A stretch of DNA of 64,000 nt from Nocardioides terrigena. GTDB lineage: Bacteria; Actinomycetota; Actinomycetes; Propionibacteriales; Nocardioidaceae. Position 1 is the first letter of the stretch. Each line of letters begins with the position of its first letter. Made by a program: the position numbers and the translations under genes. Where the stretch lies: positions 310,001 to 374,000 of the forward strand of contig NZ_PZYY01000003.1 in the NCBI RefSeq assembly GCF_003047265.1, in the 5' to 3' direction. Of the stretch, positions 40,966-49,619 are shown piece by piece. The notes under the pieces are model-generated. The model did not search any database. It saw only the letters and a list, made by a program, of their open reading frames with translations, and was not told the origin of the DNA.

Positions 40966-41007
40966 GGAGGTGGGGTCCATAGGCCGTACGGGCCCACCTC
41001 CTACGCT
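40966..41007 (+). promoter_or_regulatory. Thioredoxin-rhodanese promoter with 9-bp inverted repeat
   Basis: TACGCT (41002-41007) ends 7 nt before the ATG, a leaderless arrangement. Directly upstream a perfect inverted repeat GGAGGTGGG (40966-40974) / CCCACCTCC (40993-41001) with an 18-bp spacer spans the -35 region and touches the -10 box. This is the layout of a repressor site. Confidence 0.5.
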
Positions 41008-41014
41008 GGTCGGC

Positions 41015-41680
41015 ATGAGTACCCGAGAGCTGACCGAAGCCACCTTCGAGGACACCGTGGTCGGTGGGGGCATCGTCCTCGTCGACTTCTGGGCCGAGTG
41101 GTGCGGCCCGTGCAAGCAGTTCGGACCGATCTTCGAGGCGGCGTCCGAGAAGCACCCCGACATCGTGTTCGCCAAGGTCGACACCGAGGCCGAGCAGCAG
41201 CTGGCGGGGATGGCGGGCATCTCGTCGATCCCGACGCTGATGCTCTTCCGCGACGGTGTCCTCCTCTTCAACCAGGCCGGGGCGCTGCCCCCGCAGGCGC
41301 TGGAGGGCGTCATCGAGCAGGCCCGCGAGCTCGACATGGACGCGATCCGCGCCCAGATCGCCGAGGCCGAGGCCAACCCGACCGAGCTCGACCTCGACTC
41401 GTTCGCCGCCGAGCACGCGGGCGGCGGTTACGTGCTCGACGTGCGCGAGCAGGAGGAGTTCACCGCCGGGCACGTGCCCGGAGCGGTGCACATCCCCATG
41501 AACGACGTCCCGCAGCGCCTCGCCGAGGTCCCGACCGACCGCCGCGTCCTCGTGATCTGCCAGAGCGGCGGCCGCAGCCGGGCGATCACGGAATACCTCC
41601 AGTCCAACGGCGTCGACGCGGTCAACGTGTCCGACGGCACCGCGGGCTGGGCCCAGCGCGGCTGGCCGCTGGACCGCTGA
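41015..41680 (+). CDS. Thioredoxin-rhodanese fusion protein
   Basis: 221 residues in two domains. Residues 1-108: thioredoxin fold with active site C30-G-P-C33 (FWAEWCGPCKQF) and the cis-Pro in SSIPTLM. Residues about 125-221: rhodanese domain with catalytic C182 in VICQSGGRSRA and LDVREQEEFTAGHVPGA. A disulfide reductase joined to a persulfide carrier suggests that thioredoxin reduces or receives the rhodanese persulfide in one chain. No signal peptide, so cytoplasmic. Confidence 0.92.
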   Translation: MSTRELTEATFEDTVVGGGIVLVDFWAEWCGPCKQFGPIFEAASEKHPDIVFAKVDTEAEQQLAGMAGISSIPTLMLFRDGVLLFNQAGALPPQALEGVIEQARELDMDAIRAQIAEAEANPTELDLDSFAAEHAGGGYVLDVREQEEFTAGHVPGAVHIPMNDVPQRLAEVPTDRRVLVICQSGGRSRAITEYLQSNGVDAVNVSDGTAGWAQRGWPLDR

Positions 41681-41686
41681 GCGGGA

Positions 41687-41712
41687 GCGCCCGATCCCCT
41701 CGGGTCGGGCGC
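41687..41712. terminator. Bidirectional hairpin terminator
   Basis: 11-bp stem (GCGCCCGATCC with GGGTCGGGCGC, one G-T wobble) and a 4-nt loop CCTC in the 39-bp gap between convergent genes. No T-run on either strand, as is usual in high-GC actinobacteria. Confidence 0.6.
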
Positions 41713-41719
41713 CCGCCCG

Positions 41720-42583
41720 TCACCGGTGCGCGTCGAGCCAGGCGATGACGTCCCGGGCCACCTCGTCGCGGTTGGTCTCGTTGAAGATCTCGTGGCGCGC
41801 GTCGTCGTACACGCGCACCGTCACGTCCGTGACCCCGGCGTCGCGGTAGCGCTGTCCGAGGACCCGGACGAGGTCTCCCCCACCGGCGAGCGGGTCGGCC
41901 GAGCCGGAGGCCACCAGGATCGGCAGGTCGGCGCGGATCCGCGCGAGGGACGCCGGGTCGGCCAGCGTGGCCGCGGCACCGAAGAGCGCCGGCACGGTCT
42001 CGTCCGGGAGGTCGAAGCCGCACAGCGGGTCGGCGACGTACGCGTCGACCTCGGCCTCGTCCCGGGAGAGCCACTCGTAGCCGGTGCGCTGCTCGAAGCC
42101 GGCGTTGAACGCCTCCAGCCCGACCGGCCCCTCCGCCTGCGCCAGCCCGGCGGCGAGGAGGTCGAGGGCGGTCGAGCCGGACAGCACGACCCCGGCGTAG
42201 AGGTCGGAGTGCTCGAGGAGCACCGACTGCGCCGCGAACGAGCCCATCGAGTGGGCCACGAGGAAGAGCGGCAGCTCGCCGGAAGCCTCCCGCAGCGAGG
42301 CGCCGTACGCCGCGACGTCGGCGATGAGCCCGTCGAAGCCGACCGCACCGAAGTCGCCCGGACGGTCGACGACCGACGACCCGTGGCCGCGGTGGTCGGT
42401 GGCATGGACGACGTAGCCGGCCGCGTTGAGCGCGCGGGCGAGGCGGTCGTAGCGGGCCGCGTGCTCGGCGAGGCCGTGGGCGACCTGGACGACGCCGACC
42501 GGGTCGGCGACGTCGTCCCAGGTGTACGCCGCCAGGGCGGTCGCGTCGGACGGGGACGTGAAGGTGGAGCGGGAGGCGGTCAT
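41720..42583 (-). CDS. Alpha/beta hydrolase, monoacylglycerol lipase-like
   Basis: 287 residues. The nucleophile S112 sits in AHSMG, where the usual GHSMG first Gly is Ala; HGLAEH forms the oxyanion region, YVVHATDHRGHGSS is the typical strand-loop, and the acid and base are in ASGSADPL and DARHEIFNE. Cytoplasmic, no signal. It probably hydrolyses monoacylglycerols or small esters. A TAGCGT box 6 nt before the ATG indicates a leaderless transcript. Confidence 0.9.
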   Translation of the reverse strand: MTASRSTFTSPSDATALAAYTWDDVADPVGVVQVAHGLAEHAARYDRLARALNAAGYVVHATDHRGHGSSVVDRPGDFGAVGFDGLIADVAAYGASLREASGELPLFLVAHSMGSFAAQSVLLEHSDLYAGVVLSGSTALDLLAAGLAQAEGPVGLEAFNAGFEQRTGYEWLSRDEAEVDAYVADPLCGFDLPDETVPALFGAAATLADPASLARIRADLPILVASGSADPLAGGGDLVRVLGQRYRDAGVTDVTVRVYDDARHEIFNETNRDEVARDVIAWLDAHR

Positions 42584-42595
42584 GGACCCACGCTA
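42584..42595 (-). promoter_or_regulatory. Leaderless promoter -10 box (TAGCGT), hydrolase
   Basis: TAGCGT on the minus strand, 6 nt, ATG. The stretch TAGCGTGGG is the same as before the DrrA-like gene at 13510. Confidence 0.55.
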
Positions 42596-42616
42596 GGGCG
42601 CGGGCGCCTCGCGGTG

Positions 42617-42658
42617 CCCGTACGGCGCGCCCCGCGTGGCGCGGGGACGGCGTACGGG
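42617..42658 (+). promoter_or_regulatory. Nested dyad upstream of the parC-like gene
   Basis: Outer perfect arms CCCGTACG (42617-42624) / CGTACGGG (42651-42658) and inner perfect stem CCCCGCG (42630-42636) / CGCGGGG (42640-42646) with loop TGG. It ends about 14 bp before the start codon. It could be an operator or a structured leader limiting ribosome access. Confidence 0.5.
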
Positions 42659-42671
42659 GACAATGGCGCCC

Positions 42672-45182
42672 ATGGCACGGCGTACCGCGACACCACCCCC
42701 TCCCGACGACTTCGAGGAGCACATCCTCGACACCAACATCGGCGACGAGATGCAGTCCTCCTTCCTGGAGTACGCGTACTCGGTCATCTACTCCCGTGCG
42801 CTCCCGGACGCCCGCGACGGCCTCAAGCCGGTGCAGCGACGGATCCTGTACACGATGGACGAGATGGGCGTGCGCCCCGACCGGGGACACGTCAAGAGCG
42901 CCCGCGTGGTCGGCGAGGTGATGGGCAAGCTCCACCCCCACGGTGACGGTGCGATCTACGACGCCCTGGTGCGGATGGCGCAACCCTGGTCGATGCGGCT
43001 GCCGATGATCGACGGCCACGGCAACTTCGGCTCGCCCGACGACTCCCCCGCCGCGATGCGCTACACCGAGTGCCGGATGGCGCCGGCCGCAGCGGCGATG
43101 ACCGCGTCCATCGACGAGGACACCGTCGACTTCAAGCCCAACTACGACTCGCGCGAGACCGAGCCCGTCGTCCTGCCGTCGGCGATCCCCAACCTGATCG
43201 TCAACGGCACCACCGGCATCGCGGTCGGCATGGCGACCAACATCGCCCCGCACAACCTTGTCGAGGTCGTCCAGGCCTTGCGGCACCTCATCACCACGCC
43301 AAAGGCGTCGCTGGACGACCTGATGCGCTTCATCCCCGGTCCCGACCTGCCCACGGGCGGCAAGATCGTGGGCCTCGACGGGATCCGCGACGCCTACGAG
43401 ACCGGCCGCGGCACGTTCAAGATGCGCGCCACCGCCCGCGTCGAGGCGGTCACCGCCCGCAAGAAGGGCATCGTCGTCACCGAGCTCCCCTACGGCGTCG
43501 GCACCGAGCGGGTCATCGAGCGGATCAAGGCGCTGGTGCTGTCCAAGAAGCTCCAGGGCATCTCCGACATCAAGGACCTCACCGACCGCAACCACGGCCT
43601 GAGGCTGGTCATCGAGGTCAAGAACGGCTTCGTGCCCGAGGCGCTGCTCGAGCAGCTCTACAAGCTCACGCCGATGGAGGACTCCTTCGGCATCAACACC
43701 GTGGCCCTCGTCGACGGCCAGCCCCGCACGCTCGGCCTCAAGCAGCTGCTCGAGGTCTTCCTCGGCCACCGCTTCGAGGTCGTGCGCCGCCGCTCGGTGT
43801 TCCGTCGCCAGAAGGCCGCCGACCGCCTTCACCTCGTCGACGGCCTGCTCATCGCGATCCTCGACATCGACGAGGTCATCCAGGTGATCCGGACCTCCGA
43901 CAACGCCGCGGCGGCCAAGGAGCGGCTCATCGACATCTTCGAGCTGTCCGACGTCCAGGCCGACTACATCCTCGACATGCCGCTGCGCCGGCTCACGAAG
44001 TTCAGCAAGCTCGAGCTGGACAAGGAGAAGGCGGAGCTGCTGCGCACCATCGAGCTGCTCGACGCGATCCTCGGCGACGAGAAGATGCTGCGGAAGGTGG
44101 TCTCCGACGAGCTGGCCGAGGTCGCCAAGACCTACGGCACGCCACGTCGTACGGTCCTGCTGGCCTCGAGCGGCGCGACCGCCACGGCCGCCACCCCGCT
44201 CGAGGTGGCCGACGACCCGTGCTTCGCCTACCTGTCGTCCAGCGGGCTGCTGGCCCGCTCGGGCAACGCCAGCGTCCCCGGGCAGGGCGAGGGCCGCGCC
44301 AACCACGACGTCATCGTCTCCGCGGTCCGTACGACGACGCGCGGCGAGGTCGGCGTGATCACCTCCCGCGGGCGGTTGCTGCGGCTCGGCGTGCTCGACA
44401 TGCCGCAGCTGCCCGACTCGGCCAACGACCCCAACCTCCAGGGCGGCCTGCCGCTCAGCGAGATGCTCCAGCTCGAGGGCGGGGAGCGCGCGCTGGCGCT
44501 CACCTCGCTGGCCACCGAGGGTCCTGGGCTGGCCCTCGGCACCCGCGACGGCATCGTCAAGCGGGTCAACCCCGAGGTGCTCGGCCGCGACGAGTGGGAC
44601 GTCATCTCGCTCAAGGACGGCGACGAGGTCGTCGGTGCCGTCGAGCTGGCGACCGGTGAGGAGAACCTCTGCTTCATCACCACCGACGCCCAGCTGCTGC
44701 ACTTCGCTGCCGACGGCGTCCGCCCGCAGGGCCGTTCCGGCGGCGGCATCGCCGGGGTCCGGCTGACCTCGGGCGAGCGGGTCGCGTTCTTCGGCGCCCT
44801 CGACCCGACCACGGCGGTCGTCGTGACCGCCAGCGGCGCCTCGACGGCCCTGCCCGGCACCGAGGCCGGGGCCGTCAAGGTGACCCCCTTCACCGAGTAC
44901 CCCGCCAAGGGGCGCGCCACCGGCGGCGTCCGCTGCCACCGCTTCCTCAAGGGCGAGGACACCCTGCTCACCGCCTGGGCCGGCCCGGCGCCCGCCCGGG
45001 CGGCCGCGGCCAGCGGGGCCCCGGTCGACCTGCCCGAGGCCACCGGCCGGCGGGACGGGTCCGGCATCCCCGCCGCCCAGCCGATCGCCGCGGTGGCCGG
45101 TCCGGTGGCGAGCACCGTGGCCGGCGACGCCGCAGCACCCGCGGCGGGCGACGTGCCCCCTACCGACGGTGTGGAAGGCTGA
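42672..45182 (+). CDS. parC: DNA gyrase/topoisomerase IV subunit A (second, ParC-like copy)
   Basis: 836 residues; an ATG three codons upstream is an alternative start. Catalytic tyrosine Y131 in MRYTECRMA; breakage-reunion domain with [18 protein letters not shown]-terminal beta-pinwheel to about residue 780, then an Ala/Pro-rich tail. It pairs with the parE-like gene at 52284. At the quinolone site the position of E. coli GyrA Ser83 is G93 ([12 protein letters not shown]), while the Asp87 position is kept (D97). High-GC actinobacteria often carry such a pair besides gyrAB, which is not in this window; whether it decatenates in this organism is inferred. Confidence 0.88.
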   Translation: MARRTATPPPPDDFEEHILDTNIGDEMQSSFLEYAYSVIYSRALPDARDGLKPVQRRILYTMDEMGVRPDRGHVKSARVVGEVMGKLHPHGDGAIYDALVRMAQPWSMRLPMIDGHGNFGSPDDSPAAMRYTECRMAPAAAAMTASIDEDTVDFKPNYDSRETEPVVLPSAIPNLIVNGTTGIAVGMATNIAPHNLVEVVQALRHLITTPKASLDDLMRFIPGPDLPTGGKIVGLDGIRDAYETGRGTFKMRATARVEAVTARKKGIVVTELPYGVGTERVIERIKALVLSKKLQGISDIKDLTDRNHGLRLVIEVKNGFVPEALLEQLYKLTPMEDSFGINTVALVDGQPRTLGLKQLLEVFLGHRFEVVRRRSVFRRQKAADRLHLVDGLLIAILDIDEVIQVIRTSDNAAAAKERLIDIFELSDVQADYILDMPLRRLTKFSKLELDKEKAELLRTIELLDAILGDEKMLRKVVSDELAEVAKTYGTPRRTVLLASSGATATAATPLEVADDPCFAYLSSSGLLARSGNASVPGQGEGRANHDVIVSAVRTTTRGEVGVITSRGRLLRLGVLDMPQLPDSANDPNLQGGLPLSEMLQLEGGERALALTSLATEGPGLALGTRDGIVKRVNPEVLGRDEWDVISLKDGDEVVGAVELATGEENLCFITTDAQLLHFAADGVRPQGRSGGGIAGVRLTSGERVAFFGALDPTTAVVVTASGASTALPGTEAGAVKVTPFTEYPAKGRATGGVRCHRFLKGEDTLLTAWAGPAPARAAAASGAPVDLPEATGRRDGSGIPAAQPIAAVAGPVASTVAGDAAAPAAGDVPPTDGVEG

Positions 45183-45186
45183 TCTC

Positions 45187-45918
45187 ATGACCTTCCCCGT
45201 GGCCCGCCGCCGACGTCGTACGCCCTCCCTCGCGTTCGCGGCGACCGTAGCCGGCGCGCTCCTGCTGGGCGGTTGCTCCGGTGGCGGCGACGACGCGGCC
45301 GCCGACGAGCAGACGCCCGAGGAGGTGCTCGCCGCGGCCGCGGACACGCTGGCCACGACCAGCGGTGTCGACCTCACCCTGTCCACGGAGGACCTGCCCG
45401 AGGGCGTCTCCGGCATCACCCGGGCCGACGGCGTCGCGACCAGCGCCCCCGCCTTCGAGGGCACCATCACCGTCATCTACGCCGGTCAGAGCGTCGACGT
45501 GCCGGTGATCGCCGTCGACCAGGTGGTCTACGCCCAGCTGCCCTTCACGACGGGGTACCAGGACATCGACCCCGGTGACTACGGCGCTCCCGACCCGGCC
45601 GCGCTGGTGAGCGAGGAGTCCGGCTTCGGCTCGCTGCTGGCCGTGACCGAGGGCGTCGAGGAGGGCGAGAGCGTCCGCGGCGGCGCCGACAACGCCGAGG
45701 TGCTCACGACCTACACCGGCACCGTCCCGGGCACGGCCATGAAGAAGGTCATCCCGAGCTCGTCGGGCGACAGCTTCGACGCCGAGTACCTCGTCAGCGA
45801 CGACGGCGAGCTGCGCCAGGCCGTGCTCACCGGGGTCTTCTACCCCGACAGCACCGAGATGACCTACACCGTCGACCTCGCCGCCTACGGCACGACGCAG
45901 GACATCGTCGCTCCATGA
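45187..45918 (+). CDS. LppX/LprG-family lipoprotein
   Basis: 243 residues. Basic N-region (ARRRRRTPS), hydrophobic core and lipobox LGGC with C30 give a lipoprotein outside the membrane. The rest matches the LppX_LprAFG fold, a half-barrel with a lipid pocket: TPEEVLAAAADTLATTSGVDLTLSTEDLP, GTITVIYAGQSVDVPVIAVDQVVYAQLPF, and ending VFYPDSTEMTYTVDLAAYG. The MFS gene follows with an ATGA overlap, the same order as LprG and P55 in mycobacteria, where the pair moves triacylated lipids. It starts 4 bp after the parC-like gene. Confidence 0.9.
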   Translation: MTFPVARRRRRTPSLAFAATVAGALLLGGCSGGGDDAAADEQTPEEVLAAAADTLATTSGVDLTLSTEDLPEGVSGITRADGVATSAPAFEGTITVIYAGQSVDVPVIAVDQVVYAQLPFTTGYQDIDPGDYGAPDPAALVSEESGFGSLLAVTEGVEEGESVRGGADNAEVLTTYTGTVPGTAMKKVIPSSSGDSFDAEYLVSDDGELRQAVLTGVFYPDSTEMTYTVDLAAYGTTQDIVAP

Positions 45919-47678
45919 GACCGGCGGCCGGACCGGACGCGTCCGGGGCCGGCTCCGCGCGCCTGCTGCTGGGACTGGCGGCCGTCGCGGTGGCCTTCGC
46001 TGCCGCCGACACCTACGTCGTGGTGCTGGCCCTGCCGGACATGATGACGTCGACCGGGGTGCCGATCGACCAGCTCCAGCGGGCGGCGCCGATCATCTCG
46101 GGCTTCCTGCTCGGCTACGTCGCCATGCTCCCGCTGATCGGCCGGATGGCCGACCTGCGCGGGCGGGTGCCGGTGCTGGTCTTCTCCCTGGTCCTCTTCG
46201 CGCTGGGCTCGCTGGTGACCGCCCTGGCCTACGACATGCCGTCGATGGTGGCCGGCCGCTTCCTCCAGGGCGTCGGAGGTGGTGGGCTCGTCCCCGCCAC
46301 CCTGGCCCTGGTAGCCGACCTCTACCCGCCGCACCGGCGCGGCGTACCCCTCGGCGTCGTCTCGGCCGTGCAGGAGATCGGCTCGGTCATCGGGCCGCTG
46401 TTCGGGGCGGTCGTGCTCGCCTTCACCGACTGGCGGGCGATCTTCCTGATCAACCTGGCCGTCGGGCTGGTGCTCGCGGCGGCGATCCGCCGGGTCGCGC
46501 CGGCCCCGCACGAGGCCCGGCGCCGCGTGGACGTGGTCGGCCTGGGGCTCCTCGCCCTCACCCTGGTGGCCGGGTCCCTGGTGTTCCTGCGACCCCCGCC
46601 GCTGCTGCGCGACCTCACCTGGGGCCAGGCCTTCATCCCGTTCGCCGGCGACGGCCGGTGGCTCACCCCGGTCGGGGTCGTGGCCATGGCGGCCGCGGTC
46701 GCCTTCCTCGCCTGGTGCACCTTCGCCCGCGCTCCCCTCTTCGACGTACGCCGCTGGGTGGGCGCCCTGCGTGAGGCCGACCTCACCGGCGCGCTGCTGC
46801 TGGCCGTGGCGCTGGCCGGCGTCATCCTCGCCTTCGCCACCGCGGACCCCAAGGTGCAGGTCTTCTCCGACCAGGGCCTGTGGTTCCTGCTCGGCTCGGC
46901 GGTGGCCGCCGTGCTGTTCGTCGTGCACCTGCGTCGCTCGGCAGCGCCGCTGGTCCCCCGCGGTGCGCTGCGGCGTACCCCCGCGTGGGGGGCGCTGCTC
47001 GTCAGCTTCTTCATCGGGGCCGCGCTGATCGCGGCCCTCATCGACATCCCGCTGTTCGCCCGCACCACCGTCTACCCGGACTCGCAGCTGCTCGCAGCAC
47101 TGGTGCTGGTGCGCTTCCTGGTGGCGCTGCCGGTGGGCGCGGTGGTCGGCGGCTACCTCATCCGCAGCCTGTCCCCCGGTGTGGTCACCGCGGCCGGGAT
47201 GCTGCTGGCGGCGGTCGGGTTCGTGCTGATGACCCGCTGGGACCTCACCTCGCTGTCGGAGTGGACGGCCAACATCGCGCTGGTGGTGTGCGGCTTCGGC
47301 TTCGGCCTGGCCCTCGCCCCGGTCAACGCCGCGCTGCTCGCCTTCACCGACGACGACGTCCACGGGGTGGCGAGCGCCTTCGTGGTGGTCGCCCGCATGG
47401 TCGGCATGCTGGTCGGCATCTCGGCGCTCACGGTCATCGGGCTGCGCCGCTACTACGCCGAGCAGGCCGACGTGCCGCCCGTCCGCGAGGTCTGCGACGG
47501 GTCGAGCCGCTGCGACGAGTTCACCCGACTCCTCAAGCTGGCGGGCATCGCCCAGGAGCACGCCGTCTTCTGGGGCGCGGCCGGGTGTGCTGTCGTGGCT
47601 GGGGTGATGGCCCTGGTCCTGTTCGCCGGCGCGCGGACCGACCAGGTCAGTGCGCGCGACGCGCTGTCGGCGCACTGA
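45915..47678 (+). CDS. MFS exporter, P55-like (partner of LprG-type lipoprotein)
   Basis: 587 residues, about 14 membrane helices (DHA2-type). Motif A is GRMADLRGRVPVLV after helix 2, motif C-like GVVSAVQEIGSVIGPLFGA in helix 5. The partner lipoprotein upstream points to lipid or glycolipid export rather than simple drug efflux; mycobacterial P55 (Rv1410c) is the model. Convergent with the monooxygenase gene. Confidence 0.9.
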   Translation: MRPAAGPDASGAGSARLLLGLAAVAVAFAAADTYVVVLALPDMMTSTGVPIDQLQRAAPIISGFLLGYVAMLPLIGRMADLRGRVPVLVFSLVLFALGSLVTALAYDMPSMVAGRFLQGVGGGGLVPATLALVADLYPPHRRGVPLGVVSAVQEIGSVIGPLFGAVVLAFTDWRAIFLINLAVGLVLAAAIRRVAPAPHEARRRVDVVGLGLLALTLVAGSLVFLRPPPLLRDLTWGQAFIPFAGDGRWLTPVGVVAMAAAVAFLAWCTFARAPLFDVRRWVGALREADLTGALLLAVALAGVILAFATADPKVQVFSDQGLWFLLGSAVAAVLFVVHLRRSAAPLVPRGALRRTPAWGALLVSFFIGAALIAALIDIPLFARTTVYPDSQLLAALVLVRFLVALPVGAVVGGYLIRSLSPGVVTAAGMLLAAVGFVLMTRWDLTSLSEWTANIALVVCGFGFGLALAPVNAALLAFTDDDVHGVASAFVVVARMVGMLVGISALTVIGLRRYYAEQADVPPVREVCDGSSRCDEFTRLLKLAGIAQEHAVFWGAAGCAVVAGVMALVLFAGARTDQVSARDALSAH

Positions 47679-47693
47679 CCCGGCCCGGGGGGA

Positions 47694-49529
47694 TCACCTC
47701 GTGTGGTGCACCTCCTGCAGCCCGTAGACCGGTGTGTCGATGCCCTCGAACCTCGCCTTGAGCTGCAGCGCGAGGTAGAGCGAGTAGTGCCGTGACTGGT
47801 GGAGGTTGCCCCCGTGCATCCAGAGGTTCTCGATCTGGGTCGGCTTCCACATGTTGCGCTGCTCGCCCTCCCACGGTCCGGGGTCCTTGGTGGTGTCGGA
47901 GCCCAGCCCCCACACCTTGCCCAGCCGGTCGGCGGTCTCCTGGTCGATGAGGTCGGCCACCCAGCCGTTCATCGACCCGTAACCGGTGGCCATCACGACC
48001 ACGTCCGCCGGCAGCTCGGTGCCGTCCGCCAGCACCACCGCGTCCTGGGTGAGGTGGTCGATCTGGCCCTTCACCAGCTTGACGTCGCCGTTGGCCACCA
48101 GGTCGGCGGCGCCGACGTCGATGTAGTAGCCCGAGCCCCGGCGCAGGTACTTCATGAAGAGCCCGGACCCGTCGTCGCCCCAGTCGTGGTCGAAGCCGGC
48201 CGCCTCGAGCCGCTCGTAGAAGTCCTTGTCCTTCTCCGCCATCGCCTCGTAGGCCGGGATCTGGAAGGTGTGCAGGATCCGGTAGGGCAGCGACGCGAAG
48301 ATCAGGTCGGCCTTCTCGGTCGTCACCCCGGCCTTCACGGCCCGCTCGGAGTAGAGGTCGCCCAGCCCGATCTCCATGAGGCTGTCGCTCTTGACGATGT
48401 GGGTGGAGCTGCGTTGCACCATCGTCACGTCGACGTCGTTCTCCCACAGCGCCCCGCAGATGTCGAAGGCGGAGTTGTTGCTGCCGATGACCACGACCTT
48501 CTTGCCCCGGTAGGCGTCCGGGCCGGGGTGGGCCGACGAGTGGTGCAGGTCGCCCTCGAAGACGTCCGTGCCGGGCACGTCGGGGATGTTGGGCTTGCCG
48601 GACATCCCGGTCGCGAAGACCAGCTGGGTCGGGCGCAGCGTGAGGGGCCTGCCCTCCCGCTCGACCTCGACGGTCCACTCGCCCGTCTCCTCGGAGTACG
48701 ACGCGCTGGTCGCGGTCGTGCTCGACCAGTAGGGGACCTCCATGATCTTCGTGTACGACTCGAGCCAGTCGCCGATCTTGTCCTTCGGGGCGAAGACCGG
48801 CCAGTTGTCCGGGAACTTCAGGTAGGGCAGGTGGTCGTACCAGACCGGGTCGTGCAGGCACAGCGACTTGTAGCGGTTGCGCCACTGGTCGCCGGGCCGC
48901 GGGTGCTTGTCGATGACGAGGCTCGGGACCCCGAGCTGCCGCAGCCGGGCGCCGAGCGCGATGCCGCCCTGGCCGCCGCCGATCACCAGGACGTAGGGCT
49001 GCGTGGTGCTGCCGAGGCTCTCGGCCTCCTCCTGGCGGCGCTCGAGCCAGGTCTGGCGGCTCTTGTCCGCGCCGTGCTCGGCCCCTCGCGGGCGGTGCTC
49101 GTTGCGCGGCTCCTCGTGGCCCTTGAGCTCGTAGAGGGTCGTCAGGAAGGTGAACGCACGTCGCTCGCCGTCCTCCTCGATGAGCCGCAGCAGCCCGCGA
49201 CCCCGGCCCACCGCGGTCTCGAAGAGGAACCACGCGGTCACCACGCCGTCGGCCTCGTCCGCCGGCTCGTCGAGGGCGAAGCCGGACGGGTCCGTGCCGG
49301 CCAGCGTCTGCTCCAGCAGCTGCTCGACTCCCTCGCGCCCCTCCACCGTGGTGATGTTCCAGCTGAAGGACACCAGGTCCCTCCAGTAGGACTCGGTGGC
49401 GAACAGGTGGGCGGCCGCCGGCACGTCCCGGGCGGACAGCGCCACCTCCAGGTTGTCCAGCCAGGCGGTGGCCACGGCGCTCGCGTCGGGCGTCTCGGTG
49501 GTCTCGGGTGGGTCCAGGGTCTGGGTCAC
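47694..49529 (-). CDS. Flavin-containing monooxygenase with N-terminal NTF2-like domain
   Basis: 611 residues. Residues about 15-150 form a SnoaL/NTF2-like domain; then a two-dinucleotide-fold monooxygenase: FAD motif VLVIGGGQGGIALGARLRQ, WRNRYKSLCLHDP, and NADP motif VVVIGSNNSAFDICGAL, with ATGYGSMNGW near the end. Such enzymes oxygenate ketones, amines or sulfur compounds. The GTG start has AAGGAG 8 nt upstream; a much longer in-frame reading is antisense to the divergent regulator. Adjacent regulator probably controls it. Confidence 0.9.
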   Translation of the reverse strand: MTQTLDPPETTETPDASAVATAWLDNLEVALSARDVPAAAHLFATESYWRDLVSFSWNITTVEGREGVEQLLEQTLAGTDPSGFALDEPADEADGVVTAWFLFETAVGRGRGLLRLIEEDGERRAFTFLTTLYELKGHEEPRNEHRPRGAEHGADKSRQTWLERRQEEAESLGSTTQPYVLVIGGGQGGIALGARLRQLGVPSLVIDKHPRPGDQWRNRYKSLCLHDPVWYDHLPYLKFPDNWPVFAPKDKIGDWLESYTKIMEVPYWSSTTATSASYSEETGEWTVEVEREGRPLTLRPTQLVFATGMSGKPNIPDVPGTDVFEGDLHHSSAHPGPDAYRGKKVVVIGSNNSAFDICGALWENDVDVTMVQRSSTHIVKSDSLMEIGLGDLYSERAVKAGVTTEKADLIFASLPYRILHTFQIPAYEAMAEKDKDFYERLEAAGFDHDWGDDGSGLFMKYLRRGSGYYIDVGAADLVANGDVKLVKGQIDHLTQDAVVLADGTELPADVVVMATGYGSMNGWVADLIDQETADRLGKVWGLGSDTTKDPGPWEGEQRNMWKPTQIENLWMHGGNLHQSRHYSLYLALQLKARFEGIDTPVYGLQEVHHTR

Positions 49530-49584
49530 GGGGTGTCTCCTTCCGACGTGACCCACGACACACCCGGTCGTAGGATCAGCGGCA

Positions 49585-49605
49585 GGGTTGCAGGGGGTTG
49601 CAACC
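49585..49605. promoter_or_regulatory. Operator-like repeats in the monooxygenase/regulator gap
   Basis: GGGTTGCA occurs twice exactly 10 bp apart (49585-49592 and 49595-49602), and the second copy is part of the perfect palindrome GGTTGCAACC (49596-49605). One-turn spacing suggests two protomers on the same face of DNA. The core is shared with the palindrome at 38137-38150. Confidence 0.6.
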
Positions 49606-49619
49606 ACCAGGAGGCCGAC

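Noticed and set aside
41622..45476. 1284-codon open frame antisense to the parC-like gene and hydrolase
   Set aside because: No domain or sensible composition; it mirrors the GC3 bias of the real genes on the other strand.
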